A stretch of 64,000 nucleotides of DNA from Paractinoplanes atraurantiacus (GCF_900215205.1 NZ_OBDY01000031.1:62001-126000), one strand, 5' to 3'; positions 34,540 through 43,034 are shown, numbered from the stretch's first letter. Made by a program: numbers and translations. The notes: generated by a model not told the origin, from the letters alone.

Positions 34540-34653
34540 GAGGAACTCCAGGTGGTCGTGATCCGCTCGGCGCGGCTCGTACCTCCTTAGGTCATCAGCA
34601 GCCTGTCGAGTTACACATCGGAACCGACTTTCTTCGCACCTCACCCGTCCGTG

Positions 34654-35016
34654 TCAGGTGGTGCCGGATAGGCGCAGGGCTAGCTTGACCTGGCTGAACG
34701 TTTCCGGTGGGAGGATGCAGACATACTCGGTCAAGGAATCCGGGGTCAACGTGACCTGCCACGTGCAGAAGATGTGGTTCGGGTGGGGGAGCGCCACTCT
34801 GATCACCCCGGCCGGGGAGAGGCCGAGCGGGACCTCGATGCCGGCCAAGCCGGTGGGGTGACTGTGTTCCGCCTCCGCTGGGGACAGCAGGGTGTAGCCG
34901 CGCTTCTGGGCCTCGGTCGCGGGGGCTACGACCTGGATGGCGGTCAGGTCGTCGGCGAGCAGGACCACCGGCCACGCCGGGTCCAGGGTTGAGCGCCACA
35001 CTTCGCCTGGTCTCAT
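34654..35016 (-). CDS. PemK/MazF-like hypothetical protein
   Basis: The 120-residue protein opens MRPGEVWRSTLDPAWPVVLL, the RGEVW start usual in PemK/MazF-fold toxins. It continues with a beta-rich layout: IQVVAPATEAQ, a GIEVPLGLSPAGVIRVALPH segment, and a C-terminal TPDSLTEYVCILPP helix/strand. The MazF catalytic Arg/Thr pair is not clearly placed. No antitoxin gene lies upstream; the nearest gene is divergent at 35041. It may be a non-toxic relative. The 34540-34653 gap holds no gene. Confidence 0.55.
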   Translation of the reverse strand: MRPGEVWRSTLDPAWPVVLLADDLTAIQVVAPATEAQKRGYTLLSPAEAEHSHPTGLAGIEVPLGLSPAGVIRVALPHPNHIFCTWQVTLTPDSLTEYVCILPPETFSQVKLALRLSGTT

Positions 35017-35040
35017 GGGGCTCCTGGTTGGATGGTCGGC

Positions 35041-35811
35041 ATGAAGCTGACGCTCCCGGACGGACGTGTCCTACGGTATTGCTTTTACGGGCCGGAGGAC
35101 GGCCTGCCCACCGTCTTTCACAACGGGTCGCCCAGCAGCCGGTGGAAGCGGCCCAGCCTGGCCGCGGGCATGGAGCGGAGCAAGCTTTGCTTTCTCGTCT
35201 ATGACCGGCCGGGGTACGGCGGGTCCACGCGGCAGCCGGGGCGGACCGTGGCCGATGCGGCGGCGGATGTTCGGGCGCTCGCCGACGCGTACGACTGGGA
35301 AAGGTTTGCCGTCTTTGGTGGCTCCGGCGGTGGGCCGCATGCGCTGGCCACCGCCGCGTTGCTGGGGGAGAGGGTGACGCGCTGCGCGGTGCTGTCCGGC
35401 ATCAAACCGCGCGAGTCGTCCACCGGCGAGTCGGAGCTGCGGGAGCGGCAGGCCGAGAGTGCGGCGCACATCCTGGGGCAGATCGAGGCGGGCGGGCCCG
35501 AGATGCCGTGGGAGCCGGGAACGCCGGCGCGTGACGATCCGGCGGCCATGGCGCGGATCCGGGCCACCTTCGTCGACAGCATGGACGGGTGGGTGGACGA
35601 CAGTCTCGCCTTCGCGCGGCCGTGGGGGTTCGACGCGGCGCGGATCGCCGTGCCGGTCGGTGTGTGGCGGGGGACCGACGATCAGGTCGTGCCGCCGGAG
35701 AACGCCGAGTGGATGCTCACCACCGTGCCGGGCGCGCAGGGGCACGTCTACACCGGGGGGCATCTGCCGGGGCCCGGCACCTACTCCGAGATCTACGAGT
35801 GGCTCAGCTGA
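35041..35811 (+). CDS. Alpha/beta hydrolase
   Basis: The 256-residue protein is an alpha/beta-hydrolase-1 enzyme. NGSPSSR replaces the usual HGxP, DRPGYGGS follows strand 4, GGSGGG holds the nucleophile Ser, WRGTDDQVVP contains the acid, and TGGHLPG the His. The cap region is charged (ESELRERQAESAAH). ATG 35032 (MVGMKLT) is an alternative start; neither has a strong ribosome site. It is divergent from the PemK-like gene with a 24-bp gap, and a small membrane protein gene follows 18 bp after it. Substrate unknown. Confidence 0.83.
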   Translation: MKLTLPDGRVLRYCFYGPEDGLPTVFHNGSPSSRWKRPSLAAGMERSKLCFLVYDRPGYGGSTRQPGRTVADAAADVRALADAYDWERFAVFGGSGGGPHALATAALLGERVTRCAVLSGIKPRESSTGESELRERQAESAAHILGQIEAGGPEMPWEPGTPARDDPAAMARIRATFVDSMDGWVDDSLAFARPWGFDAARIAVPVGVWRGTDDQVVPPENAEWMLTTVPGAQGHVYTGGHLPGPGTYSEIYEWLS

Positions 35812-35829
35812 CGCGTGTACGGTCGGATC

Positions 35830-36135
35830 ATGCGCGTCCCCACCGCCGCGGTCACCGCGGCCTCCCTGATCGGCGGGTGGCAGATCGCCCGCAGCACCGG
35901 TGTCCGTCCGCTCGGCGGCGCCGTTCTGGCCGCCGGTGGTGTGCTGGCCGGGCGGGAGTGGGTGCGCCGCACCAGCCCGGCCGTGACGGCGGGGCTGGCC
36001 GCCACCTATGTGGGGGCGTTCGGGCTGTCGCATCCGCTGGCCAAGCGGATCGGGGCGTGGCCTTCGGTGCTGGCCGTCTCGGCGGTCACGGCCGCGGCGT
36101 CGTACGTCCTGGCAGACCGGAAAGCACCTCGCTGA
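35830..36135 (+). CDS. Small membrane protein
   Basis: A 101-residue product, mostly hydrophobic, with about three helices (AVTAASLIGGWQIA, PLGGAVLAAGGVLAG, VTAGLAATYVGAFGLSHPLA, LAVSAVTAAASYVLA). It resembles small actinobacterial integral membrane proteins of no known function. ATG 35830 gives a short basic start (MRVP). It follows the hydrolase gene closely, so both are probably one transcript. Its last 50 bp overlap the convergent HAD gene. Confidence 0.65.
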   Translation: MRVPTAAVTAASLIGGWQIARSTGVRPLGGAVLAAGGVLAGREWVRRTSPAVTAGLAATYVGAFGLSHPLAKRIGAWPSVLAVSAVTAAASYVLADRKAPR

Positions 36136-36757
36136 GGCGGGCCGCCGCCGCGCTCGGCAGGATCAGGTCCGCCGCCGGGAAGCGGGACCGGGGCACGTAC
36201 GGGTTCGGGATCGCGACGCAGGGCAGGCCTGCCGCCTGCGCGGCCGCGACGCCGTGCGGGGTGTCCTCGAAGGCGACCGCCCGCTCAGTGCCCAGCCGGG
36301 CGAGAGCCAGCAGGTAGACCGCCGGATCCGGCTTGTGGGCCGCGACCTCGTTGCCGCAGGCCAGCACGTCGATGTCGGCGGCCAGCCCGGCCCGTTCCAG
36401 CAGGCCGCGCACGTGGTTCTCGTGCGAGCTGCTGGCCACCGCCAGCCGCAACCCGAGCTCGGCGGCCTCCGCGAACCATTGCCGGATGCCCGGCGCCGGC
36501 TCGAGCTTCTGATTCAGGGTGAGGCGGTACGCGGTGCGGCGGGCATGACTGGCCGCGCGGTCGTATCCGGCTCCGACGGCCGCCGCCAGCGCCGCGTACC
36601 TCTGTTCGTTGACGTCGCCGCCGTGGTCGGCGAAGAACCCCTGTTCGGTGAGTTCGAGCCCGTGCTGGCGCCACTCGTGACGCCAGCTCTCCAGCAGGGT
36701 CGTCTCGGTGTCCATCAGCAGGCCGTCGAAGTCGAAGATGAGCGCGTCGATCGTCAC
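36086..36757 (-). CDS. HAD superfamily phosphatase (beta-phosphoglucomutase-like)
   Basis: The 223-residue protein has the four HAD motifs. Motif I is DFDGLLMDTE (nucleophile Asp10, DxD), motif II is AVASSSHENH (Ser), motif III is the Lys in AAHKPDPAVY, and motif IV is AFEDTPHGVAAA. The helical cap between motifs I and II is of the subfamily IA type seen in phosphoglycolate and sugar-phosphate phosphatases. GTG 36757 starts the protein 4 bp after the stop of the upstream hydrolase gene, so they form an operon. The substrate is a small phosphate ester, unspecified. Confidence 0.88.
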   Translation of the reverse strand: MTIDALIFDFDGLLMDTETTLLESWRHEWRQHGLELTEQGFFADHGGDVNEQRYAALAAAVGAGYDRAASHARRTAYRLTLNQKLEPAPGIRQWFAEAAELGLRLAVASSSHENHVRGLLERAGLAADIDVLACGNEVAAHKPDPAVYLLALARLGTERAVAFEDTPHGVAAAQAAGLPCVAIPNPYVPRSRFPAADLILPSAAAARLSEVLSGLPGRTTPRP

Positions 36758-36761
36758 CGCC

Positions 36762-37415
36762 TCATAGTGCCGTGAGGATCTCCGCCAGCTCGCGCGGCCG
36801 GGTGAACATCGGCCAGTGCCCCGAGTCGATGTCGACATAGTCGAGGTGTTTCACCCGGGCCAGCTCGGGCACGTCGCCGGCCTCGACCCACTCGCGGGCC
36901 TGCGCGGGGCTGAACTCCGGGCAGACGAGCACGACCGGCACGTCGAAGCGGCGCTCGTCGGTCAGCCGTACGGTGCCCCGGGCTACTCCTTCCGGGACCG
37001 CGACCGCCGCCGCTTCGAAGTCCTTGCGGGCGCGATCGTCGAGGTCCTGGGCGTCGGGCCCCTCGAAGGGCTCCCATCCCGGGAACGGCATCACGCCGTC
37101 CTTGACCTCGAAGAAGTCCGCATACGGCTTCCCGTCCTCGGTCGGGAAGCCGCCGATCAGGGCCACCTTGGCGACCTTTTCCGGCCGTCGGTCGGCCGCG
37201 ATCCAGGCGAGCGTGCACGCCGCGGAGTGACCCACGACGACCGCTTTGCCGGGCGCCGCGTCCACGGCCGCGAGCACGGCGTCGATCTGATCGGTCAAAG
37301 TCAGGCCCTTTGGTGGTACGGGGACAGAGGCGCGCCCCCGCCGCTCGAACTCGGGCACGACCTCGCGCCACGCCGAACCGTCCAGCCACAGGCCACCCAG
37401 GAGAACGATTGTCAT
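36762..37415 (-). CDS. Alpha/beta hydrolase (RsbQ/EstC-like)
   Basis: The 217-residue protein starts MTIVLLGGLWLDGSAWREVV, with a short strand and GGLWLDGSAW oxyanion loop. S63 lies in VVGHSAA and H200 in DSGHWPMF; the acid is less clear (ERRFDVPVVLV, then CPEFSP). This short form resembles small esterases in actinomycetes. ATG 37415 has GGAGAA 7 bp upstream. It is divergent from the WYL-type regulator at 37470 (54-bp gap), which probably controls this gene and the HAD phosphatase behind it. Confidence 0.83.
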   Translation of the reverse strand: MTIVLLGGLWLDGSAWREVVPEFERRGRASVPVPPKGLTLTDQIDAVLAAVDAAPGKAVVVGHSAACTLAWIAADRRPEKVAKVALIGGFPTEDGKPYADFFEVKDGVMPFPGWEPFEGPDAQDLDDRARKDFEAAAVAVPEGVARGTVRLTDERRFDVPVVLVCPEFSPAQAREWVEAGDVPELARVKHLDYVDIDSGHWPMFTRPRELAEILTAL

Positions 37416-37469
37416 GGCCCGCAACCTACGGCCTATTCCGGACGATCGGCTTCCGGTAGCGTGCTCGAT

Positions 37470-38423
37470 GTGCCGGACGGATCGAGCCCCACCGCGCGGG
37501 CCCTGCGCACCCTGGAGCTGCTGCAGGCACGCCCCGGCACCACGGCCGAGCAGCTCGCGGCCCATCTCGGCGTCACCGAGCGGGCGGCCCGGCGCTACGT
37601 CGGCATCCTGCGCGAGGCCGGCATCCCGGTCCAGTCCGCCCGCGGCCCGTACGGCGGATATCGCCTGGGCCGCGGCACCCGGCTGCCCCCGGTCGTCTTC
37701 ACCGAGGATCAGGCGCTCGGCCTGGTCATGGCCGTCCTCGACGGCCACCCGGCCGCCATCGACGCCGACGACCTGGTCGGCGCCGCCCTCAGCAAGGTCA
37801 TCCGCGCCCTGCCCGACAGCATCGGCCGCCAGGCGGCGGCCTTGCGGGCGTACGCGTCGGCCGCCCCCGACCGGCACGCGGCCCGCCCCGACCCGGCCAC
37901 CACGAGCGCGCTGGTGGCGGCCTCCGCCGACCGCCACCGGGTGCTGGTCACCTACCGCTCCGAACGCGGCGACGCGTGGGACGCCGAGGTCGACCCGTGG
38001 GCGGTGGTCGTCCGCTTCGGGCGCTGGTACCTGCTGTGCCACTCCCACCGGGCGGACGCCATCCGCACGTACCGCATCGACCGCATCCGCGCCGTCGAAC
38101 GCCTCCCGCACACGTTCACCCCACCCGGCGACCTCGACCCGGTCGCCTCGCTGGAGCAGAACCTGGGCGCCGGCTGGAAATACACGACCCGGGTGGTCTT
38201 CCACGCCCCGCTGGAAAAGGTGGCCCCGTGGATCCGCCCACCCATGGGCCGCCTGGAACCGGACGGCGACCGCTGCATCCTCAACGGCACGACGACGAAC
38301 ACCGAGATGTACGCCCAGGAGTGGCTGGCCGCGGTCCCCATCGACTTCACCGTCGAGGGCGGCCCCGAGCTGAGAGCCGCGGTAGCCGCCGTGGCCGCCC
38401 GCTTCACAGCCGCCCTGCGCTAG
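37470..38423 (+). CDS. HTH/WYL-domain transcriptional regulator (YafY type)
   Basis: The 317-residue protein has an N-terminal winged HTH (ALRTLELLQARPGTTAEQLA, then VTERAARRYVGILREAG) and a WYL domain at about 155-215 with FGRWYLLCHSHR and TYRIDRIRAVE, followed by the WCX C-terminal extension. WYL domains sense ligands and regulate DNA-damage or metabolic genes. GTG 37461 is an alternative start. Its stop TAG is made from a target TA plus the first base of the IS630 relic; without the element the sequence reads TAA at the same codon, so the protein is intact. Confidence 0.87.
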   Translation: MPDGSSPTARALRTLELLQARPGTTAEQLAAHLGVTERAARRYVGILREAGIPVQSARGPYGGYRLGRGTRLPPVVFTEDQALGLVMAVLDGHPAAIDADDLVGAALSKVIRALPDSIGRQAAALRAYASAAPDRHAARPDPATTSALVAASADRHRVLVTYRSERGDAWDAEVDPWAVVVRFGRWYLLCHSHRADAIRTYRIDRIRAVERLPHTFTPPGDLDPVASLEQNLGAGWKYTTRVVFHAPLEKVAPWIRPPMGRLEPDGDRCILNGTTTNTEMYAQEWLAAVPIDFTVEGGPELRAAVAAVAARFTAALR

Positions 38424-38951
38424 TGTCCTGAGTCGTTGAATCGTCGGCAGTGGGTACGTGGGTGGCATGCCTAGCCCGACTGCGGTGCCGATCGTGCTCA
38501 CTGACGACGAGCGAGAACTCTCGATCTGGCCACCGGCAAGGTCATCGGCTCGTTGCATGCCCGGCACCGGGCGATCGAGTTCAAGAAGTTCCTGGTGACC
38601 CTCGACCGTGAAGTCCCGGCCGACCTCGACGTCCACGTGGTGCTGGACAACGCCTCAACCCACAAAACCCCGGCCATCAAACGCTGGCTGGCCGCGCACC
38701 CACGCTTCGTCCTGCACAACACCGCGACCAGCAGTTCCTGGCTCAACCTCGTCGAGCGCTGGTTCGGTGAACCGACCACCAAGAAACTGCAACGCGGCAC
38801 CCACCGCAACGTCCGCGACCTCAACAAAGACATCCGGACCTGGATCCAGACCTGGAACGACGACCCCCGACCCTACGTCTGGACAAAAACCGCCGACCAG
38901 ATCCTCGAATCCATCAAGCGCTACTGCACCCGCATCAACGACTCACGACAC
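38423..38951 (+). mobile_element. Internally deleted IS630-family element (MITE-like relic)
   Basis: The 529-bp element has terminal inverted repeats GTGTCCTGAGTCGTTGA (left) and, inverted, GTGTCGTGAGTCGTTG (right) with one mismatch. A TA target duplication flanks it (38421-38422 and 38952-38953), as IS630/Tc1 elements make. A full element would be about 1.1 kb. It holds only a transposase start and its C-terminal third. Both ends are intact, so it could be moved in trans. Confidence 0.85.
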
Positions 38952-38954
38952 TAA
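38468..38954 (+). pseudogene. IS630-family transposase, N-terminus fused out of frame to the DDE C-terminus
   Basis: The intact start MPSPTAVPIVLTDDERELS at 38468 breaks off near 38524, and the rest resumes in another frame as LATGKVIGSLHARHRAIEFK. The resumed part includes LDNASTHKTPAIKRWL (second Asp of DDE) and SSSWLNLVERWFGE (the Glu), ending at TAA 38952-38954. The N-terminal HTH and the first catalytic Asp are deleted, so no active transposase can be made. The final TAA uses the target TA. Confidence 0.85.
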
Positions 38955-39102
38955 TAGGGCTTTGCCACCCTCGAGCCTGACGGTGACAGACGCTGGTACC
39001 CGGTGGCCTTGATCGTCTAAGAGGCCGAACCTGGCGCCAGTCCAGTCGGGCGCCCAGCGGTCGCCGCTCAGGTCCGAAGCACGCGGGCGTTACCGTGAAG
39101 CG

Positions 39103-39477
39103 GTGATCGACTTCTCCAGCCCTTCCGTGTTCAAGCTCAACCCCTGCGACCCCGCCACGGTCCACCCGCAGGTCGCGCCGTTGCTCATCCCTGGTGAGCA
39201 TCTGGTCGCCGCGTTCCGGACCACGCGCGACTTCGTGACGTTCACCAACAAGCGCTTGATCGCGGCCAACGTTCAAGGCATGACCGGCAAGAAGGTCGAT
39301 TACACCTCGCTGCCGTACAACAAGATCCAGGCCTTCTCCATCGAGACCGCCGGTAACTTCGACCGGGACGCCGAGCTCGACCTGTGGTTCAGCGGCCTGG
39401 GCAAGGTCCGCCTCGAGTTCAAGGCCAACGCCGACATCCGCCAGCTCGGCCAGATGATCGCCTCGTACGTTCTCTGA
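39103..39477 (+). CDS. PH-domain (YvbH/bPH-type) protein
   Basis: The 124-residue protein fits the bacterial PH-like fold (PF08000 type). LIPGEHLVAAFRTTRDFVTF is followed by TNKRLIAANVQG, KKVDYTSLPYNKIQAFSIET and DLWFSGLGKVRLEFK. Such proteins are cytoplasmic and of unknown role, sometimes linked to stress or membrane responses. The start is a GTG at 39103. It sits alone between the IS relic (the 149-bp gap 38954-39102 holds nothing recognised) and the sigma/rox run, with a 67-bp spacer downstream. Confidence 0.84.
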   Translation: MIDFSSPSVFKLNPCDPATVHPQVAPLLIPGEHLVAAFRTTRDFVTFTNKRLIAANVQGMTGKKVDYTSLPYNKIQAFSIETAGNFDRDAELDLWFSGLGKVRLEFKANADIRQLGQMIASYVL

Positions 39478-39544
39478 TCGGATCCGTGCAACCGAACGTG
39501 ACCTTCGCTCGTCTTGGTGCTCATGAAACGACGAGAGGCCTCAG

Positions 39545-40066
39545 ATGGCACGCGGTGACGACGAGTTCATCGCGTTCGCCCAGGCGAGTTCCTCGCGGCT
39601 GCAACGGGCGGCCTACCTGCTCACCGGCGACCAGCACCAGGCCGAGGAGGCGGCTCAGGCCACGCTGGTCCGGGTGTACGCCGCCTGGGGGCGGATCAGC
39701 CGCAAGGATCCCTACGCGTACGCCCGCACGGTGCTCGCCAACCTGGTCACCGACCAGTGGCGCCGCCCGATGCGGGAGTACGCGACCGAGACCATGCCGG
39801 AGCAGCAGGCTCCGCAGGACGTGGCCGACGTCGTGTCGAAGCGGCGCTGGCTGATCGGTGTCCTGCAGGCATTGTCACCGCGGGAACGGGCGGTGATCGT
39901 GCTGCGGCACTTCTTCGACGCCAGTGAGGCCGAGGTGGCCCGCGAGCTGGGCCTGCCCGCGGGCACGGTGAAGGCCCTCAACTCGCGCGCCTTGGCGAAG
40001 CTGCGCATCACGGCCGGCCTCGTGCCACCGCTACGAACCGAGACGGAAGCAGGTGCCGGACTGTGA
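39545..40066 (+). CDS. SigE-family (ECF-like) RNA polymerase sigma factor
   Basis: The 173-residue protein is of the actinobacterial SigE-family ECF type. The start of region 2 is FIAFAQASSSRLQRAAYLLT with AEEAAQATLVRVYAAW, and region 4 is LSPRERAVIVLRHFFDASEA followed by GLPAGTVKALNSRALAKLR. It overlaps the next gene by 4 bp (GTGA), and that gene encodes a single-helix membrane protein, the usual arrangement for a sigma factor and its membrane-bound controller. Rox follows 24 bp later. Target promoters are not visible. Confidence 0.88.
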   Translation: MARGDDEFIAFAQASSSRLQRAAYLLTGDQHQAEEAAQATLVRVYAAWGRISRKDPYAYARTVLANLVTDQWRRPMREYATETMPEQQAPQDVADVVSKRRWLIGVLQALSPRERAVIVLRHFFDASEAEVARELGLPAGTVKALNSRALAKLRITAGLVPPLRTETEAGAGL

Positions 40067-40755
40067 CGCAGCTGGAAGATCTGAAGGACGCCATGCATTC
40101 ACCACCCGACTTCCAGCCCGCCCCCTTGGACCTTCAGCAGGTGATGTCCGCCGGGGGCCGCATGCGCCGTCGCCGCCGGCTCGCCGTCGGCGGTGCGTCC
40201 GCGCTGACCGTGGCGGCCCTGCTGATCGGCGGCAGCCAACTGGCCGGCCTCCGTGGCCCGGTCGGGCCGATGCCCGGGTCCGGCGTATCGGCCCCGTCGG
40301 CCGGTGTCTCCGCGGCGCCCGGCGTGGTCGGCACGATCGTCGAGACCGGCCGGCAGGCCGAGGGCCGGCGATGGATCATCTACGCCGAGACGGTCGACCC
40401 GAACGATCTGGACGCGACGCTCACCCTGGTTCTGGGGCGCACTCGGACCGGCACCATCGACGACTTCGACCGGGTGATCGTGAGCAGCGACCCGGGTGCC
40501 GGCCGGCTGGCTCCCGGCTTCCACGCGGTTCAGGCCGGCCGCCTGGTCGAGGGCCGCACCACGCCGACCTTCGGCTACTACGTGGGCGACGCCGCCCGGA
40601 TCACCGCCCGTGACGCCACCACCGGCAAGACCGTGGAGGCGAAGCGGGCGTCCTGGAGCGCCTTCGACGAATCGGAGAGGGCGACGATCTTCTGGTTCGA
40701 CTTCACCCAGGGCAAGCCCCCGGCCACCTTGACCGATCTCACCGCCGGCGGCTGA
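40063..40755 (+). CDS. Single-helix membrane protein, probable sigma-factor partner
   Basis: The 230-residue protein has a short N-terminal cytoplasmic part (about 1-40, with DLQQVMSAGGRMRRRRRL), one helix at about 41-60 and an extracytoplasmic domain of about 165 residues (RWIIYAETVDPNDLDATLTL, then FGYYVGDAARITARD). Genes in this position beside SigE-family factors are usually anti-sigma factors, though I see no zinc-binding HxxxCxxC. Start GTG 40063 overlaps the sigma gene stop. The outer domain may sense a ligand. Confidence 0.7.
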   Translation: MTQLEDLKDAMHSPPDFQPAPLDLQQVMSAGGRMRRRRRLAVGGASALTVAALLIGGSQLAGLRGPVGPMPGSGVSAPSAGVSAAPGVVGTIVETGRQAEGRRWIIYAETVDPNDLDATLTLVLGRTRTGTIDDFDRVIVSSDPGAGRLAPGFHAVQAGRLVEGRTTPTFGYYVGDAARITARDATTGKTVEAKRASWSAFDESERATIFWFDFTQGKPPATLTDLTAGG

Positions 40756-40779
40756 CTACGGTGGAGCGGGGAGGTTCTC

Positions 40780-42201
40780 GTGACCGAGGTGATCGTTGTC
40801 GGGGCCGGGCCTACGGGGCTGATGCTGGCCGGTGAGTTGCGGCTGCACGGCGTGGGGGTGGTCGTGCTCGATCGGGAGCCCGCCCCGACCCCGAACGTGC
40901 GGGCTCTGGGGCTTCACGTGCGCAGCATCGAGATCATGGATCAGCGCGGGTTGCTCGAGCGTTTTCTTCAGCGGGGCAAGCAGTTCCGGCTCGGCGGGTT
41001 CTTCGCGGGGCTCGGCACGAAGTGGCCCGACGGGCTGGACACCGCTCATTCGTATGTTCTCGGCATTCCGCAGACCGTGGTCGAGCGGCTTCTCGCCGAG
41101 CACGCGGCCGGGGCCGGGGCCGAGATCCGGCGCGGGGCCGAGGTGACCGGGCTGAGCCAGGACGACTACGGGGTCACGGCCGAGCTGGCCGACGGCTCGC
41201 GGGTGCAGGGGCAGTTCCTGGCCGGATGCGACGGTGGCCGCAGCACGGTTCGCAAGCTGCTCGGGATCGGCTTTCCGGGTGAGCCGTCGCGGCACGAGAC
41301 GCTGCTCGGGCAGATGGAGGCGTCGGCGCCGGCCGATCAGATCGCGGCCGTGGTCGCCGAGGTCCGCAAGACGCAGCTGCGGTTCGGGCTCGGGCCGGCC
41401 GGTGACGGGACCTACCGGGTCGTCGTTCCGGCCGACGGTGTGGCCGAGGATCGGGCCGTCGCGCCCACCCTCGACGACTTCCGGCAGCAGCTGCGGGCTT
41501 TCGCCGGCACCGACTTCGGTGTGCACTCGCCGCGCTGGCTGTCCCGGTTCGGTGACGCGACGCGGCTGGCCGAGCGTTACCGCGCCGGGCGGGTCTTCCT
41601 GGCCGGGGACGCCGCGCACATTCATCCGCCGACCGGCGGGCAGGGGCTCAACCTCGGGCTTCAGGACGCCTTCAACCTGGGCTGGAAGCTGGCCGCCGCG
41701 GTGGCCGGGTGGGCGCCGCAGGAGCTGCTCGACTCGTACGAGTCGGAACGTCATCCGGTCGCCGTCGACGTGCTCGACAACACCCGGGCCCAGATGGAGC
41801 TGATGTCGGCCGGGCCGGGCCCGCAGTCCGTACGCCGGCTGTTGTCCGATCTCATGGACATCGACGAGGTGAACCGGCGGCTGATCTCGAAGATCACCGC
41901 GATCGGCGTCCGCTACGACTTCGGTGACGGGCCTGATCTGGTGGGGAGACGATTGCGGGATGTACGCCTGAAGCACAGCGGCCGCCTTTTCGAGCTTCAG
42001 CACGCGGGCCGCGGCCTCCTGCTCGACCAGACCGGCGGCCTGTCGGCCGGGGGCTGGTCCGACCGGGTCGACCACGTCGCCGATGTCAGCGACGAGGTCG
42101 ATCACCCGGCCGTCCTGCTGCGCCCCGACGGTCATGTCGCCTGGGCCGGCGCCGACCAGCGGGACCTGGACGCTCAGCTGTCCCGCTGGTTCGGTCCCTA
42201 G
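40780..42201 (+). CDS. rox: Rifampin monooxygenase (Rox)-like FAD monooxygenase
   Basis: The 473-residue class A flavin monooxygenase has GAGPTG at 8-13, GCDGGRSTVRKL at 149-160 and AGDAAHIHPPTGGQGLN at 275-291. Segments such as ELRLHGVGVVVLD, LHVRSIEIMDQRGLLERFL, GVHSPRWLSRFGDATRLAER and the thioredoxin-like tail with DQTGGLSAGG match the Streptomyces Rox proteins I know, which hydroxylate and linearise rifampin with NADPH and O2. GTG 40780 follows GGGGAGG. It is 24 bp after the membrane-partner gene, so likely in the same operon; no rifamycin-associated repeat is visible before it. Confidence 0.85.
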   Translation: MTEVIVVGAGPTGLMLAGELRLHGVGVVVLDREPAPTPNVRALGLHVRSIEIMDQRGLLERFLQRGKQFRLGGFFAGLGTKWPDGLDTAHSYVLGIPQTVVERLLAEHAAGAGAEIRRGAEVTGLSQDDYGVTAELADGSRVQGQFLAGCDGGRSTVRKLLGIGFPGEPSRHETLLGQMEASAPADQIAAVVAEVRKTQLRFGLGPAGDGTYRVVVPADGVAEDRAVAPTLDDFRQQLRAFAGTDFGVHSPRWLSRFGDATRLAERYRAGRVFLAGDAAHIHPPTGGQGLNLGLQDAFNLGWKLAAAVAGWAPQELLDSYESERHPVAVDVLDNTRAQMELMSAGPGPQSVRRLLSDLMDIDEVNRRLISKITAIGVRYDFGDGPDLVGRRLRDVRLKHSGRLFELQHAGRGLLLDQTGGLSAGGWSDRVDHVADVSDEVDHPAVLLRPDGHVAWAGADQRDLDAQLSRWFGP

Positions 42202-42392
42202 GCTCGCCGCTCCCGGCGGGTGAGCCGTCGCGCGTCGAGCCGGACCTGCGCCAACTTCCACGGCGGCAGGGTCAGCGGCCGGCGTCGCCGGGTCCATCGG
42301 GACCGCTCGGCGGACTGCTGCCGGAAGAGAGCCGACGGCCGGACGTCGTACGGGGCCGGAAGGCGAAGGTCCCCTAGCTGATGGAAGATCAT
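42198..42392 (-). CDS. Possible small basic protein
   Basis: A 64-codon frame (MIFHQLGDLRLPAPYDVRPS, then very Arg-rich) shares CTAG with the end of rox, the same end arrangement as two other convergent pairs here. It has no strong ribosome site and no recognised family. The rest of the 42202-42549 gap shows no gene. Confidence 0.28.
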   Translation of the reverse strand: MIFHQLGDLRLPAPYDVRPSALFRQQSAERSRWTRRRRPLTLPPWKLAQVRLDARRLTRRERRA

Positions 42393-42549
42393 GGATTGCA
42401 CCGATCTGCTGAGGTGATCCGCGCACGCCGAAGGAGCGCGGGACGACGAGAAGCGTGAAAGCTCAGCTGATGCGGTACAACGGACTGTCCTTTCCCGATA
42501 GGTGCCCGGCGACACTAACAGCGCGCCGCCGGTCGATTCCACCGGTTTT

Positions 42550-42975
42550 TCAGAGCTTGACCAGCGCCAGATCCCACTGGCCGTGCTCGTCCGCCCAGAC
42601 GGTGACGGCCTGCCCGGCCAGCAGCGGGTCGTTCTCCGGCTCCGTGTCGACGTCGATGTCGCCCACCTCCTCGATCTCGTCCGTGATCCGCAGGGCGTCC
42701 TCGCGGGTACCGTCGGTGGCCACCCGGATGCGCGCGACACGCCATCGGCTGCCGCTCAGGTCACGACCGGCCAGGGCACGTCCCTCGACCAGCTCCCCGT
42801 CGACCTCGAAGAGGGTTCCGGCCCCGTCGACCAGCAACGGCCCCTCGTCCGCGATGGTCAGATTGTCGTCGACCACGGCCCGCTCGCCGCTCAGCACGGC
42901 GGGATCGATCCAGGCGGGCAAACGGTCCAGCTCGGCCTCGTTGATGAAGTTGCCCCAGGCGTACAACGCGTACAT
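42550..42975 (-). CDS. Hypothetical acidic protein
   Basis: A 141-residue soluble, acidic product starting MYALYAWGNFINEAELDRLP. It looks beta-rich with alternating strands (GTLFEVDGELVEGRALAGRD, RWRVARIRVATDG, AVTVWADEHGQWDLALVKL). No catalytic motif, signal or membrane helix is seen, and I recognise no family. It is divergent from the YCII/ECF42 pair with a 59-bp spacer; codon use is normal for the window. Confidence 0.6.
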   Translation of the reverse strand: MYALYAWGNFINEAELDRLPAWIDPAVLSGERAVVDDNLTIADEGPLLVDGAGTLFEVDGELVEGRALAGRDLSGSRWRVARIRVATDGTREDALRITDEIEEVGDIDVDTEPENDPLLAGQAVTVWADEHGQWDLALVKL

Positions 42976-43034
42976 GTCGAGAACGCGTCCTTTCCGTTCG
43001 TGTAGGCAGTGAGAAGCGAGAACGAGGAGGAATG

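Noticed and set aside
36816..37469. Upstream extension of the WYL regulator frame
   Set aside because: It is antisense to the 36762 hydrolase; HTH homology begins only after GTG 37470.
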